Assembly (NCBI GenBank): GCA_964036665.1 | Contig: OZ038533.1 | Span: forward strand, 12,918,413-12,982,412 | DNA: 64,000 bases | Direction of reading: 5' to 3' | DNA from: Gordius sp. MW1 | Lineage: Eukaryota > Nematomorpha > Gordioida > Gordea > Gordiidae | Part shown: positions 1-12,008 of the stretch, one piece after another | Numbering within the stretch: position 1 is the stretch's first letter | Layout of the letters: the number at the start of each line of letters is the position of its first letter | Program-made: the position numbers and the translations under genes | The notes under the pieces: generated by a model | What the model saw: only the letters and a program-made list of their open reading frames with translations | The model's database searches: none | What the model was told of the DNA's origin: nothing

Positions 1-1
1 G

Positions 2-259
2 CCAGGACCTCCGCAAGTGTCTGGAGCGGTTGAGGCGTTGGTCATTGCGGTAAGGGAGGTTTCATCGACTCCCAATAACCTAGGGAGTGGGGAGGAGCAG
101 AGTACGTGTGTATGGTCTTGGGAAATAGAGCGACGGGATAAGCGAGACCGGGCTCCCCCCTTCCTGCTTAAGCTGTCATTGCACGAGTTGGTGGGTAAGC
201 TAGGGTCGGGGTTGGCTGTTGATCCGGTGAGGTACAATAGGTTGCATAGCTTAAAGTAG
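2..259 (+). CDS. Partial reading frame open at the left edge, unknown product
   Basis: The frame is open from the window edge to a TAG at 257-259, so the start is not visible. This first 300 bases is clearly more GC-rich than the AT-rich DNA that follows, and the codons look used (many GAG, CTG, GTG, CGG). The peptide is charged in the middle (EIERRDKRDRAPP) and ends in a short leucine-rich stretch. I see no domain I can name. It could be the tail of a gene exon or of a retroelement gag-like frame. The composition supports coding; the family is unknown. Confidence 0.35.
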   Translation, partial: PGPPQVSGAVEALVIAVREVSSTPNNLGSGEEQSTCVWSWEIERRDKRDRAPPFLLKLSLHELVGKLGSGLAVDPVRYNRLHSLK

Positions 260-500
260 TCTGTGAGCAGGGATACGGCCACTGGCTCAACGTGGGTCAT
301 AGGCACTAACCCCCGATCACCGTTGGAGACCTGGGTTATTATTTCGAAAAATAGGGGAAAAAGTTTATTTGTAAGAAGACGAAGTCATATATATGTAAAC
401 ATATAACTTAAGTAAAGGGACATATTTGTCAATTCATTAACGTGATTGTTTTTTCGATATTGGCTTCAATATCTTAAACCTCTATTAATTCATGTCTGAC

Positions 501-668
501 CATGGGCGTAGCAAGCGTTGAGATTGGAGGGGTTAATAATGATTTAAAGAGGGGCAAAATGATCATTATTTGAAATTTCGCCAGAATTTTAATTAATGCA
601 ACAAACAATTTTGGATTTAAAGGGGGGCAGCCGCCCCTCCCTGCCCCCCCCCCTAGGCTACGCCCATG
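501..668. mobile_element. MITE with CATGGGCGTAGC ends
   Basis: The element starts CATGGGCGTAGC and ends GCTACGCCCATG. Its G-rich left half and C-rich right half can pair. The flanks TGTCTGAC and TGTCTGGC match at 7 of 8 bases, as an aged 8-bp target-site duplication. It is one of about ten copies in the window and carries no gene. Confidence 0.8.
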
Positions 669-803
669 TGTCTGGCGGTATATATAATAATTGGGGCCAG
701 GCAGAATTAAAGTTTGAGCGGGCGCGAACGGGCAATTTGATTTATAAAATCGGGCCCAGCTAGGCGGAGGCAGCAAAAATTGTAAAAATCTAACGCCTGA
801 ATA

Positions 804-3800
804 CTACATTAATACCTTCTCAAAGTAAGTTGCGTCCGGGGACACTATCTGTCCGGTATTTTCAGTTGGGGGTAGAGCGAATAAAAATTCTCCAACCCCG
901 ACAGCCATGTAGGGAAGGAGTGGGGATCCGGGCTGGGTAAGGGTTGGTGGAGGCACAAAATCCAATCGAGTTACGTAAATGGTTGCAGATCCATTGGTCG
1001 TTCCCATACTAGTTGTCGTAGCGCTTTGAACTGTGGTCGTAGAAATAACTGAAGGGGTTGTACATGTTGCCATTTTAGTGGCCGCGCTAGCATCTATGAG
1101 GATAAGTTTTTAGAGATTGTATAAAGATTTTGAAAATATGTGTGATATAGAATAATTGACTGCGCAACCACTTTCAAAGAAAGCTTCAAATTTTAACATC
1201 CATATCGATCCTGTAAACTAGATGATCAGGAAACTAATATTAATTTGATTAAACTATACAAACCATAGGATATTATGAAATTGAGCCTTTAAAATTGAAA
1301 TAGCAAGATAAAAAGGGAAACAATTCTATATCAAATTAACAATTAATTCTGCATAAATAATATGGTTTGAAGAATTTGCAAATAATGATAAAAATGGGGG
1401 TTGTAAAATATTATAAAATTTTTAATTATTGACCAATACAATCCATCGCAATATAAAAATTCTGTAGATGATAAAGATGGCTGTCATTTTTAACACCACT
1501 TTAGATGTCTAAATATATAGGGCTTGAACAGTCTATTAGTCTATGATCTGTGGTATAATTAAAGAAGTTTTATCTAATAACTCTCAATTTCCTAACAGGT
1601 AAAAAAGGGTCACAAAATAATTTAAAGGCATAAATATCAAGCATCATAGGTTTAATAAACTCGCACTTAAAGATTTATTTACTTATAGTACCAAAAATAT
1701 TGGCAAGATCTGCCGTTGCAGTGGTGGCAGTGGTGGATAAAGTAGAGGCGACGTGATTTGTTGTAGGAGGAACGATTGATATCGACATACGTGAAGGCGG
1801 AGTAGAAGTAGATGGCAATACACTGGGATTGCCTATAGTGGGGTCGAGATAGATTGGTCAACCATAGAAAATTATTAATTTAATGTAGCTTCGCGGATAC
1901 ATTGTCGAATATAAGTGTATAATATCCATACAAAAAGTAAAATTATGTTACAGTGGAACTTACGAGAAAGTACGATGAAATTTTGGGGAAAAACTGTACA
2001 AATACGTTAGTCTATAGTCGTGTTGTGTGTAGTGTAGTGCAATATGGATGCTTAATGAAACGTACCTAGTGAAGTGAGGAGAGGGTGGGAGTTGATGATT
2101 AAAACATGGGGACGTATATGGACAGAAATTAATTCAATCACGAACGTCGGGGGAAAAAAGAGTGGTCAAGAATGACAAAAAATTAGGAGGGAGAGAGCTG
2201 ATTATGGCCACGTTTGGGGGACTTGGAATAATAAATCGATAAATTTTGTAAGCCACACTACCTACAAACAACCCGTGAGTTTTACGGTGTGACTAGTCAA
2301 GGTAAACTTTAATGCTGGTGAGAATTATAAAATTGTAAGTCGAGTGCCAAGATAAACATCTCGAGTCTGGTGGGGCGGAAAGCGTAATGACCGAAATTTT
2401 TACCTTATTTTTATTCCAGATTTTTATTGAGGTACTTTCGACCTTTAGAAATAAAAACGAATTAAAATCAGGATTTCATTCAATGTCCTCTTGGGATTAA
2501 AAAATATTCGGGCCGAAAAATTTAAATTGAAAATAATTGAAATTTACAGACCCAAAAATTAATTTTTTCCTGGTATTCCAAATAAAATTTCAAAAGTAAC
2601 ATTGTTAGTGCAACAATTAAATCGTATATACAATGTATCCCCAACGTAAAACATTGATTACGACAAGAGTCAGTCAAAAAAGATATTTAACTTGCGTGAA
2701 AATGGTTTGATAAGCATACTCAAAATGCTAAAATATTAATTTTTGAAGGTATATTAATTACAAATACAAAAAAAATAAAAGTATGAAGTATATAAATGAG
2801 TAAATTTTAAAATTTAGAATAAATAGGTGATAAATGGAAATATAAACGAAAACAAATAAAAAAGAAGCATTTTTTATATAATTTTAAAAAGGTTAGTAAA
2901 CAGCTTTAAAAAATTTCCTATAATAAAAAAATAATTAATAATAAAAAATACATGGGGTAAAAATCAAGATAAATTTGTTAAAAATTAATATATCTAGGTA
3001 TTTTAGTATAAAACTAAATTGAGATATAACACTAGCATTTTACGTATATAAGGATAGATATTAGAATTGGAAAAAATCATTTTAATTTCGAACAAGGATA
3101 CTATCATTCATGGACCTAGCCAGGATTGTAACTAGGGGGGCATTTGGGATTTATGGAGGGGTAGAATGATAATTTTTTGAAATTCTAGCCATATTTAAAA
3201 AAATCCTAAATAATTTATGGATTTAGAGGGGGCAGCCGCCCCCCCCCCGCCTCCTCCTGGCTACGCCCATGCTATCATTGTAAAGTAATTATATAATTAA
3301 AGCGATATTCTCTTTTACTTTTTCAATAGAAAAATAAGGTAGAAAAGGAACAAGTTCATTAAAACCAGTTCACTTGACAGGTATGATAGCTTTATACTAG
3401 TATGTGATGCAAATCAGAGACCAGAAAAGCCCGGCCGACCGGCTGTTCCGCCAACGGACCGGGCAATATAAAACTTTCGGGCGGGCCCGGGCGGGCATTA
3501 TAAAAGATTGTGGCTTAATAAAATTTCTTTAAATGTGTAATATTTTGATTTGGTGTATTATTTTGTCACTTAATCGTAGGTCTTATCCAAGAAGTCCCTG
3601 AATTAAATTATAAATTTTTACTAGTATATAACAAACTTAATGGTAAAAATTTAAAAAAAATTGTATTTCGGACCGGATTTGGTAGGGTTCAGGCGGGCCA
3701 GGGCAGGCAATGAAAATTTAAACAAATCTGACCTCTGATGCAAATCACGAAAAGGTATCAATAAAGTGTAATATTGTTAAGTAAGAAGGCGTTTCAAAGT

Positions 3801-5142
3801 TGTAAATACAGGCAATTTTTAAAAATCGGAGTATAAATTTTGCAGTCCTTCATGTTTTAGATTTGTGAGCAAATGAGCTAAAAGATTTGGCAATTTAGTT
3901 GAAACCCTTTAAATATATTATACCCTACCAGGTATTATAGACATTTAGAACCACACCACGTGGAATGTCAGGCTATGAAACATTAGCTTATCGCGCACTA
4001 AAAGTGTGATTAGATTTACTTATAAATTTGTTCTTGATCACGTGTGCATTCGCATCAGAAGCCGCTAACACTAGAAAAGAGACTACATAACTCAAAAAAA
4101 TAAATTTTTAACCTATTTTCAAAACGCTTTAAACGGAATTAAACAAAATTTAAAATCTAAAACCCATTACTCCAAGCATGGGCGTAGCCGGAGGGGGGGG
4201 GGGCAGGGAGGCGAGGCTGCCTCCTTCTAAATCCAAGAATTTGTTCAACTGTCTTAAATTATGGCTAAAATTTCAAAAAATGTTCATTTTGCCCCTCCTT
4301 AAATCATATTTGCTCTCCTCTAACCCCCATGCTAGCTTGGCCCATGACTCCAAGATTCACCTTATTGACGCGATTAATAAATACGAGTCCGATAATATTA
4401 CATTATGAGTGACGCTCAAATTAATTACCTAATTGTTGAGAGGCAGATGATGTGATAGTTTTGTCTCCTGCGGTGCCAATGGGAAGATCGACGATGGTGA
4501 TCGGCTGTTGTAATTGGGAATCTAACCAAGCGCTAGCCTTAAATTTATAAAATTTAATTTTAGTATATATCTTATATGAAATTCTGAATTACGTTTGATT
4601 AAATTCAAATAACCACCTGATGTGAAAGTATAATTCAAATCTTTAAAAAAAATTGATCGAACGTTGTTTTAAAACAGTTTACACGAATTTAAGTTTATGT
4701 GAAAATTTGTAAAGAATTCTTGAAACAGTAAATTTAGTCAGAATGTTTATTGTTTTGAAATGTAAAACTTCCCTGAACCAATAATAAAAACATAAAGTTT
4801 TACAACTACACTATCTATGAGGTCTAAATAATTTTTAGCTAATTTAATACAAATGATGAAATATGATTAAATCAAATCCACAATCAAAAATAGTAAGGAC
4901 GAATTAATCTCATTATAAACTAAAATTTATAGCTTAATTTAAAAAATTGTTTGAAACTTAGTCATTAAAATTAATTTAACTTTTTAAGCATAGATATTTA
5001 GGATAAAAATTGTAAATCCATTATTTTTTACCTTGAGAGTTTCGAATTTACGAAGTTCTTCCTGCTTCTGATTCAGCGCTTCTAATGCTTCTCTATGTTC
5101 GTCCTCCAGCTTTTTCTGCCTTTCGTTCGTGCTATGCATATT
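804..5142 (-). CDS. 3' part of a spliced gene: coiled coil followed by a Thr/Ser/Pro-rich tail, unknown family
   Basis: Four minus-strand exons join in one frame: 5142-5032, 4504-4429, 1832-1683 and 1093-804. Together they give 208 aa and a TAG stop at 806-804. The first exon encodes a charged heptad-like helix (NERQKKLEDEHREALEALNQ) and ends CTCAAG|GTAAAA. The next reads PITIVDLPIGTAGDKTITSS and ends in phase 1. The third is Thr/Ser/Pro-rich and ends ATAA|GTAAAT. The last starts after CTCATAG. Phases agree at all three junctions, which is the main support. Upstream exons probably exist, because the first exon begins after a plausible CAG acceptor. The long intron 4428-1833 contains a hAT MITE and two CATGGGCG-type MITEs. 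A coiled coil plus low-complexity Thr tail suits a scaffold or transcription cofactor, but I do not recognise the family. Confidence 0.6.
1130..1548. repeat. Dispersed repeat copy (partner of 23161-23627)
   Basis: The segment around 1420-1545 shares several blocks with 23490-23640, including TTGACCAATAC and ATCCATCGC followed by AAAATTCT, and ends with CAGTCTATTAGTCTA. The left boundary is uncertain. It looks like a degenerate copy of the terminal-inverted-repeat element at 23.2-23.6 kb and sits in an intron of the coiled-coil gene. Confidence 0.45.
1862..3108. other. AT-rich intronic stretch
   Basis: No coding-like segment, RNA gene or clear repeat boundary was found here. The sequence is AT-rich with scattered homopolymers and lies within the inferred intron of the coiled-coil gene. 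Confidence 0.5.
3109..3271. mobile_element. MITE with CATGG/GCTACGCCCATG ends
   Basis: It has the CATGGRC-GTAGCC-type left end (here CATGGACCTAGCC) and the right end GGCTACGCCCATG. It is flanked by a perfect 8-bp direct repeat CTATCATT at 3101-3108 and 3272-3279. G-rich and C-rich halves are as in the other copies. Confidence 0.85.
3415..3737. mobile_element. hAT-like MITE with CAGAG termini
   Basis: The termini are CAGAGACCAGA on the left and TCTGACCTCTG on the right, imperfect inverted repeats that begin with the CAGAG typical of hAT elements. The 8-bp flanks ATGCAAAT at 3407-3414 and 3738-3745 are identical. The interior has GC-rich runs such as GGGCGGGCCCGGGCGGGC near 3480. No coding capacity is seen. 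Confidence 0.75.
4177..4346. mobile_element. MITE with CATGGGCGTAGCC ends
   Basis: It starts CATGGGCGTAGCC and ends GGCCCATG. It is flanked by a perfect 8-bp duplication ACTCCAAG at 4169-4176 and 4347-4354. The right inverted repeat is more diverged than in sister copies. Confidence 0.85.
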
Positions 5143-5449
5143 CTGACCCACGATTCAATCAACAACACATTATAGGAATTCAAAACAAATATATATTATA
5201 ACCATCCCCTCGCTAGCTATAAATATTTGAGACTATTTTATCGAATACAGGGCATAAATAAATAAAAATTAACCTCACAAACACCGGTTCTCAAAAATGT
5301 GTGTAGTAAACGATAAGCGATAATTCCTTCTCTCTACTCTACCCAATAAATAGTGATCACGTCTCGCTTCCCACATTAACAAACTCCTCGCGATAATCAT
5401 GATAATCTGAAATCCATCCACTTTCTCCAATATTAGTGATAGCCATGGA

Positions 5450-5581
5450 CATGGGCATAGCCAAGATTGGCATTAGAAGGGGAGGGGGGCAATTGTGATT
5501 TTGGGAGGGGCAAAATGACAATGTTTTAAATTTTTATATGAAATTTTTAAGAATTCATGGATTTAGAGAGCTACGCCCATG
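5450..5581. mobile_element. MITE with CATGGGC ends
   Basis: Left end CATGGGCATAGCC, right end GCTACGCCCATG. The flanks GCCATGGA and GCCATGTA match at 7 of 8 bases. The right half has lost its C-rich tract. Confidence 0.75.
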
Positions 5582-6450
5582 GCCATGTAAAACTTACCCA
5601 CTTCTCCATTCGACTAATTAAGCTTTTTAGCTATTTTTTGAAAATGCCAATATAAAATTTGTAAACTGGCTCGGTTAAAAATACATGGTGTCACAGATAT
5701 AGAATTAGAGATGTAAATCGTTAGTTAGCCTAACCCTTATATATTTGTGAACTCTTCGCCTCGCCTCAAGCTATATCCTTCCTAGACGCCCGAAATCAAT
5801 GATGGGTGAAATAAATTAAGAAAGGGTCGGGTTCGTTCGCTGGTGTTTCGGATTAAAAATTTCAAAATGCGCCCACAAGATGCATCATGTGTCAGTTACG
5901 GGGCCGATAATAATTTTTGATAAGGATCAAACGTGGAGAATAAATTAAATTTTGCCCCCAGTTAAACCTAGCCATAAAAACCGAAATTTTTGGCGGAACA
6001 AGTTATTTGCCATAAACCTATTTTAATTCAAAAATGTATTAACTCGTGCTATGGATGGAAAGAAGTTTAGAACAAATGATATATATAATAAGGGAAAAAG
6101 GAAAATTTGGTAAAATTATAAATTAGTCAAAAAATATTAGAGTATTATTTATTTTATCAATATATATATGGCAGGAGCCACAAAATTTATATATAAACCT
6201 AAATACAGAGACATTTCAAATCCCCTTTTTAATTATATTTTTTTGTGCCCAATGGACCAAATATTTTAGGGTCATGTTGTACCAATAATATAAGTGTGGT
6301 CCATTGTAGGCTTCTGCAAAACATCTCTGGCCACAGAAATCAAATGCTTTTTTAATTGTCCAACCAAACCAAATACTTACCGTGTATCATGAAAATTATG
6401 ATAAAGATTGCTCGACTTGAGTCATGGAGAGTGGATTAAGGAATGGCATA
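5582..6450. other. Intergenic AT-rich stretch
   Basis: No supported gene or repeat boundary is seen. Short GC-richer patches near 5760-5900 have frequent stops in all frames. Confidence 0.4.
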
Positions 6451-6452
6451 TA

Positions 6453-6775
6453 CAGTCAAAACCGTTTAATTGCAAAGCCTTGGTCCTGAAAAAGTTTCGC
6501 GATTAACCGATATTTCGCGATTAAACGATGGAAATAAAAGCATATGTACATTAAATTAAATATTCATTTCTTACGCTTCGCAATAAAACGATATTTTATA
6601 TAATTATCTCTATCTGGTTGATTTAAGGACTCGAAAATGTTTGTGAATTCCTATATTGTACTATTAAGCGATTTGTCAATAAACGATTGCTAATATTATC
6701 GTTTAAAAAACAAAATGGCGGTTAAATTCGCGATTTTCCGCGATAATCCTATTTGCGATTAAGAAGTTTCGACTG
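6453..6775. mobile_element. pogo/Tc1-mariner-type MITE
   Basis: The ends form inverted repeats: CAGTCAAAACCGTTTAATTG on the left, and on the right the reverse complement of CAGTCGAAACTTCTTAATCG. The element is flanked by TA on both sides (6451-6452 and 6776-6777). A TA duplication with CAGT-type ends is usual for pogo/Tigger elements. The interior repeats variants of CGATTAAACGAT and has no transposase frame. Confidence 0.75.
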
Positions 6776-6882
6776 TATATTTATACGTCATATTTATATA
6801 TCATTATTTCGGCAATCGTTTGCGCTAATGGGTTAAATTAAACAATAATTCCTGTCTTGAAAAGTTTTTTTTTTATAAAATC

Positions 6883-7750
6883 TAGGGGAGACCGGGGCTA
6901 GTAGTAGCCCGGGGTTACTTTTATCTTTTCGATAATTTTTAAAAATAATAATCATAAACATCAAAATTTAAACCATATGTGTATATTGTCATAAGGTATA
7001 AGTGAAAAAATTATATTTGGAAAAAATAAAAATTTTAATTTTATAAAGGAAAAACATTTTTTGGGGCTATTAGTAGCCCTGATAAACTTTTGTACTTTGC
7101 ACATTAAATTTTTTGATTGTTATTTTAGTCAAATTTAAGTTTTATCTAATGAAGGGATATTTTTTATATAAACAACCGCTACGCTTTTTATTTGCAGGTT
7201 CACATGTTGAATAATTAATTGTTTAAAAAATTGGGGTCGGGGCTAGTGCTAGCCAATTTTCCAAAGACAGATGAAAAAAGCAAAAATTTTGTCTAATAAT
7301 TGTACTTAATGTAATTTGGATATAAATAGACTATGATTATACATTAATAAACTATTAAAAGATTTTTCCCATTGCAGAATCTGTCTTATTATGGGTCCTT
7401 TGGACAAATTGTCAATCTTGACCATTTTTTATTTGTATTATGTAAAGTATAACCATATTACATTTGCATTTTTTATGTTTTTTATAAAATAACAATTTTT
7501 TTATTGATTGGAGTTAGCATACGCTAATGTAATAAGAAGTGAAAACATTAGGATTAATCCCTCGAAAGGGGCTACAAGCCCCGGGCATTTTTTAATTTTT
7601 GACTTAATTTATGAGAAAACTATTACTTTTTTCCCTCTAGATTTTTTTCCTATAATAAAAATCTTTAAAATACGTTTCAACAAAAAATTTGAAAAAATAA
7701 ATTTTATTCGATTTTATTTTTTATGGTTATTTAGTCCCCGGCCTCCCCTA
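6883..7750. mobile_element. Inverted-repeat element with GGGGAGACCGGGGCTAG-type ends
   Basis: The left end TAGGGGAGACCGGGGCTAG matches the reverse complement of the right end (TAGGGGAGGCCGGGGACTA). Internal copies of the motif GGGGCTA...TAGCCC recur at 6895-6915, 7062-7080, 7226-7245 and 7568-7590. I could not find a convincing target duplication. A short open frame near the right end is AT-biased low-complexity and I do not call it a gene. Confidence 0.5.
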
Positions 7751-8059
7751 TTTCTAAAAATCAAATTCTTCAAAGCAGATTTTTTTTGGAGAATCAACAT
7801 TGGCCTATAACAGTTTGTGCAAGATCTTACACATTAATTTATAATCATTCTCGAACAATCATAAATCTGCAAACTAATTGATATTTTACGATAATTTGTC
7901 GAAATTTGGTATTTCAAAGTAGGCACGCGTGTAGAGTTTAGAGTCTTTTCAATCATGTCATATTAATAAGACATTGAGTAAGAACAGCTGATCGTATCGC
8001 AATATAGGCACAGTCAATCAGCGCGTATTATTAAACAAGCTTCAAAAACCTCTGGCATT

Positions 8060-8453
8060 TCAATTAAATATCATATATCCTGCTCGGCCAGCTTCGCTAA
8101 TGACGATCCTTTAAATATCGCAAAAATGCCCTTCATACCGGATGGGAGTTTACCCAAACGAGTAATGTTGTTTCAATATAGACTCGTATTCGAATAGGAC
8201 CCAAGCAAAGATTTCACAAACCGTAGGAGTTAGGTGGGTTATCCTAACTTAGCCTTGGTAAATAGTTGTCAAAATCTTGCGGAATCCCTAATGCAGATTT
8301 TTTCTAAGATAGTCTTGTTGATCTTGATGAAAGTTTCGTCTTTCGGTATTTCGCTTAACATATCTTTCATCTCTGACAACATTCCTGCTAGAGTGACTCT
8401 ATAAAAAATTCGCCTGGCTATGATCGCTCTTGATAGTTCGCATGGTAAATCAC
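8060..8453 (-). pseudogene. Decayed or poorly resolved coding segment, unknown family
   Basis: On the minus strand 8450-8269 reads as a balanced-composition peptide (ELSRAIIARRIFYRVTLAGM, then SEIPKDETFIKINK) ending at TGA 8271-8269. Further along, the frames EIFAWVLFEYESILKQHYSFG and GKLPSGMKGIFAIFKGSSLA continue in different phases with no obvious splice sites between them. That pattern suits an old coding sequence broken by frameshifts, or exons whose boundaries I cannot place. CpG and codon content differ from the surrounding DNA. I do not recognise the family. Confidence 0.4.
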
Positions 8454-8487
8454 CTCAATTTGCAAAAAACCAAAAACAGATTTAAAC

Positions 8488-8571
8488 TAGTGTTGTAAAA
8501 ACGGCTGGGTTTTGTTTGGTCGACTAAAATCGAAGGTCGACCAAGCAAAACCCAGCCGTTTTACAACACTA
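8488..8571. mobile_element. Short palindromic hAT-like MITE
   Basis: The 84-bp sequence is nearly one long hairpin. The arm begins TAGTGTTGTAAAAACGGCTG and the opposite arm ends CAGCCGTTTTACAACACTA. TAGTG-type ends and 8-bp flanks ATTTAAAC/GCTTAAAC (6 of 8) fit hAT insertion. Related, longer copies are at 10381-10547, 47882-48060 and about 51427-51580. Confidence 0.75.
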
Positions 8572-9079
8572 GCTTAAACAAAGGAAGCTCGAAATTTCTA
8601 ATGTTGACGGTTAGATGAATTGTTCCTGTAGAGGACATGTTCGTCATTGTGGTCGATTATTATAGAGAGCAGCAAAATTTCACGTATTTAATCGCGTTTT
8701 CAAAGTTTATTTAACATACCCGATAAATATTTATTAAAAAAAGAACGAGAAATTTGGATGGGCCCATATGGCGATAAACTAAGCTGTTCCTCTAAATCAA
8801 TGTAAACTCTACGAGATATTGCCTCTTGTACAGTCATTCACGGGACTCAAAATTTGGATAATAAGATAATATTTAAAATTTTTTGCAAAGGGCTATTTAT
8901 AGGAAAAGGCTTTTCACTGGCAATGATGAATGAATATAAAAATAAACAATTAAAAATATTAATTTATATTTATTATAGCGATAACTATTTTATTTTAGAA
9001 ATCCTCAAACGTTTTCCATGCATTACACATATGTTTCCGAGTTATAAGATGTTTTGTCCAAATTATAAATAGTCATGTC

Positions 9080-10380
9080 CATGGCCAATCTAATCTTTAA
9101 AATTATACACACTCTATTACATGCCAATTTTTCCTTCCTTTAAATCAAAATCATGCTTAATCGAATCATGGCATTAAGCTCAGGGCCCGAGTCTACACCA
9201 ACTCGCTTCGAATTGCAGTCCCTACATGCAACCACTAGTTTCTTGTCCAAATATTACGTTCATAGATTAAAGAAAAAAACAACTTCTTCGGCTAGACCCG
9301 AGGGCAGCCCCTACCCCCCCCCCCTCCCTTTCTAGGATAATTTTTCAAATTTTTACTTTTAATTAATTATTTCATCACTCCGCTATAAATCACACCATCA
9401 AGTCTAAAACCTAATCTAATAGAGCTCTAAAGTAAAAAAATGATTTCGCTAAGGTTCATTTCTTGTGATTTAGTCTGGGACCACAGCAGCAGTCTAAAAT
9501 GGCCCATTCTTGATTCGATCGACCATAAAAAATCAGAAATCATAGATTTATACATTTTCGCGCTATAAATTACAATTTTTATATATTCCAAATGATTTTA
9601 TAAAAACTTGGATTATCCAACCAAAACACTCATGGCTACTTTGGTTATGGTCAATCCCGTCATAAAAAATTTTATTACACGATAAATAATTGAGGAAATG
9701 ATTAAACTTGTTAATATTTTAGTTTAGAGTATATTTTTAATAATTTCAAATTTTTTGCAAATGAATAAAACTTTAAATTTTTGCAATATCATACTTTATA
9801 TTAATTTGGTTTCATCAGCAATTAATGATTGGGGGGGGGGGGGGGGAGTAACATTCTGCCAGGCCTGAGAGTCAATAAGAGGAAGGGACGACCATGATTT
9901 AAGCGTTGCCAAGTATCGATCCAAAATCAATCAATATTTCTGCCAATAAATATTTCTTTATATGGTAGCGTCATGGAAGGGTGGGGAATGAATAATAATA
10001 ATTAATAGGGCGCCCGGTTTTGATGATAATACGGTATAGGCTTTACTCATCATCGACACTCAATGTGTGGAAGGTGACGCCAGAGGTGCAATTAATGAAT
10101 TCGGGACAAAGATGAAAATATTTTGCGAATAAGGCGAATTCTATAGTTGGTGGAGTGCGGTCGGATTAACGTAATTGCGCAAAAATCGATTATTCCTCGC
10201 GCATACTCCCGCAAAAATTGCAAGGGAAAACTAAAGTAACAAAAAAAACAAACCTCGGCTCGACTCCCTCTACCCACTGGAGTGGGGTTAACCGCTAGTC
10301 TAATCCACGGAGTCACTGTTGATGCACTTTATATTACGAGTTACTTAAAGTAATTTAATATTATGGGAGCTAGTTGGCAC
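9080..10380. other. Intergenic stretch with poly-G tract
   Basis: No supported gene. It includes a run of about 16 G at 9831-9846 and a C-rich run near 9316-9325. Short open frames here have no coding features. Confidence 0.4.
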
Positions 10381-10547
10381 TAGCGTCGTTAAAACGGCTG
10401 GGTTTTGTTTAGTCGACCTTTCGTTTTAGTCGAATAAACATTAGATGGACAAAGGGGTTTTGGGTGTATTTTTCTTAGTCTTGTTTATGTTTTGTTGACT
10501 AAAACGAAAAGTAGACCAAACGAAACCCAGCCGTTTATACAACACTA
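10381..10547. mobile_element. hAT-like MITE, longer relative of 8488-8571
   Basis: The ends TAGCGTCGTTAAAACGGCTG and GCCGTTTATACAACACTA are inverted and match the 84-bp palindrome family. The flanks GTTGGCAC and ATTGACAC agree at 6 of 8 positions. Inner blocks GTTTAGTCGACCTTTCG and GTTGACTAAAACGAAAAG also pair. Confidence 0.65.
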
Positions 10548-11417
10548 ATTGACACTACGTCAAAAATAAGTCTGTAGGAGTGATGAGACAATAAATATTA
10601 CATAAATCAGTTGTTAGAAACCTAAAGCAACCCGAATCGAACCCCCAAATAAACCAGACTTGATTAAACAATCATTCAAAGACAAAAAATTAAAAGTTGT
10701 TTGATACAACTTGATAATGGAAGCCGCAATAGACAAATATGTAACAAAGCGACTAAGCCCGGTCAAGTTAGTAATTTTGATTATTTTTGAATACATTCCA
10801 TGAATAAATATGAGATCGGGTTTGGAAATCAAATATGGGTCGGCACGAGTTGAGGAGCCCCTGACTTTTCAGGTCTAAAATATAATATGATCCAGTAGAG
10901 CAGTTTTTAAGATAAAAGACTGAAATTTCTATCATTCAGTCCAAACTCAACGCAACCTGCTTTGACCACTAGCTCAGGCTATCATTTATATATATAACGT
11001 ATAAAATAAATGGAAAGTTTAATCTTACTGCAAAAAAAAAACGATTGCCCAAACACATTTTAACTGATTTGGTAATTGAATTGACATGGATAGTCCAGAA
11101 GCCGAGAGTTATTCCATGCCTATGGACATGGGTCGAGTAAAAGATTGAGATAAAACCCGGCAAGGATCAAAAAAAATTGGTTATGTTAAGCTTCAACCTT
11201 GAATTTAATGTGGGCGAAAGGCGTTGAAATTAGATAAAATTAACAAATTCACCTAATTTACCCGCCTCTAATTTTTAAATGCATTTTTCCAACTGAAGAG
11301 TTAAAGCAGCCTATAAAAAAATTTGCCTCGATATATAATTGTTGAGGGATGATGTGACTAAGAGAAAAGCTGTACAAGTTAGTGGAAAAAATTTGTCGAC
11401 AATCGGTATAATAAATT

Positions 11418-11490
11418 ACAAGTTGGATAGGACGGGCGGACGGACAGGACGGACAAACAAAAGCGAGCCGATAAATTGCATAGCAAAGAA
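11418..11490. repeat. Dispersed repeat with GGACGGAC motif (copy 1 of 3)
   Basis: The block ACAAGTTGGATAGGACGGGC, then AAAAGCGAGCC and ATAAATTGCATAGCAA, recurs at about 18444-18515 and, partly, at 20430-20490. No boundaries or coding content can be assigned. Confidence 0.55.
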
Positions 11491-12008
11491 AAATATTACT
11501 TGAATCAAGGTATCGATGAGGGAGTCATGGCCTTTGCTATTGCCGCTGGTGGTCGATTGATGCATGGCGACTTTAAAATTATCGGAATTTTTTACAAATC
11601 CCATTGACTGATCAAAACCGAGATCATCATTTTCGCTAACCGGTGGCTGCTGGTACGACGGCTCTGAGCTTAACTAGGAGAAATGGCATTCAAAAACTTA
11701 AACGTGAGCAATTTGAATCTCTATCGTATAAAATTTAAAAATTAGTGTTAAAATACTGCGGTAGATGTTGCAGGAAAACGCATAGATGACCATAGTGCCG
11801 TAAAAACCGTAAGTGTTGTTAAGAAAAGGCCGGATTAATAGGGTTTTACCAAACATAAAATTCAAATTTTGACATGTTTAAGTGCTAAGAGAGAAGATTT
11901 TGTTGTGTATTTTATTTTCATATTTTGTCCTTGGCAATGGCAAAACTACTTAAGGTGTGAAATGGATGCAAGTCTCCAATGCTTTTATTAGTGGCAAATA
12001 GTAAAAAG

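Noticed and set aside
474..776. 100-codon minus-strand frame across the first MITE
   Set aside because: It translates the inverted repeat and C-run of the MITE; similar frames recur in other copies at 4178, 11950 and 37184 and are not genes.
7508..7810. 100-codon plus-strand open frame
   Set aside because: Composition is Phe/Lys/Ile-rich as expected from AT-rich DNA and it straddles the right end of an inverted-repeat element.
9831..9846. Poly-G and poly-C runs as functional elements
   Set aside because: They vary in length between repeat copies and are prone to slippage or sequencing error.
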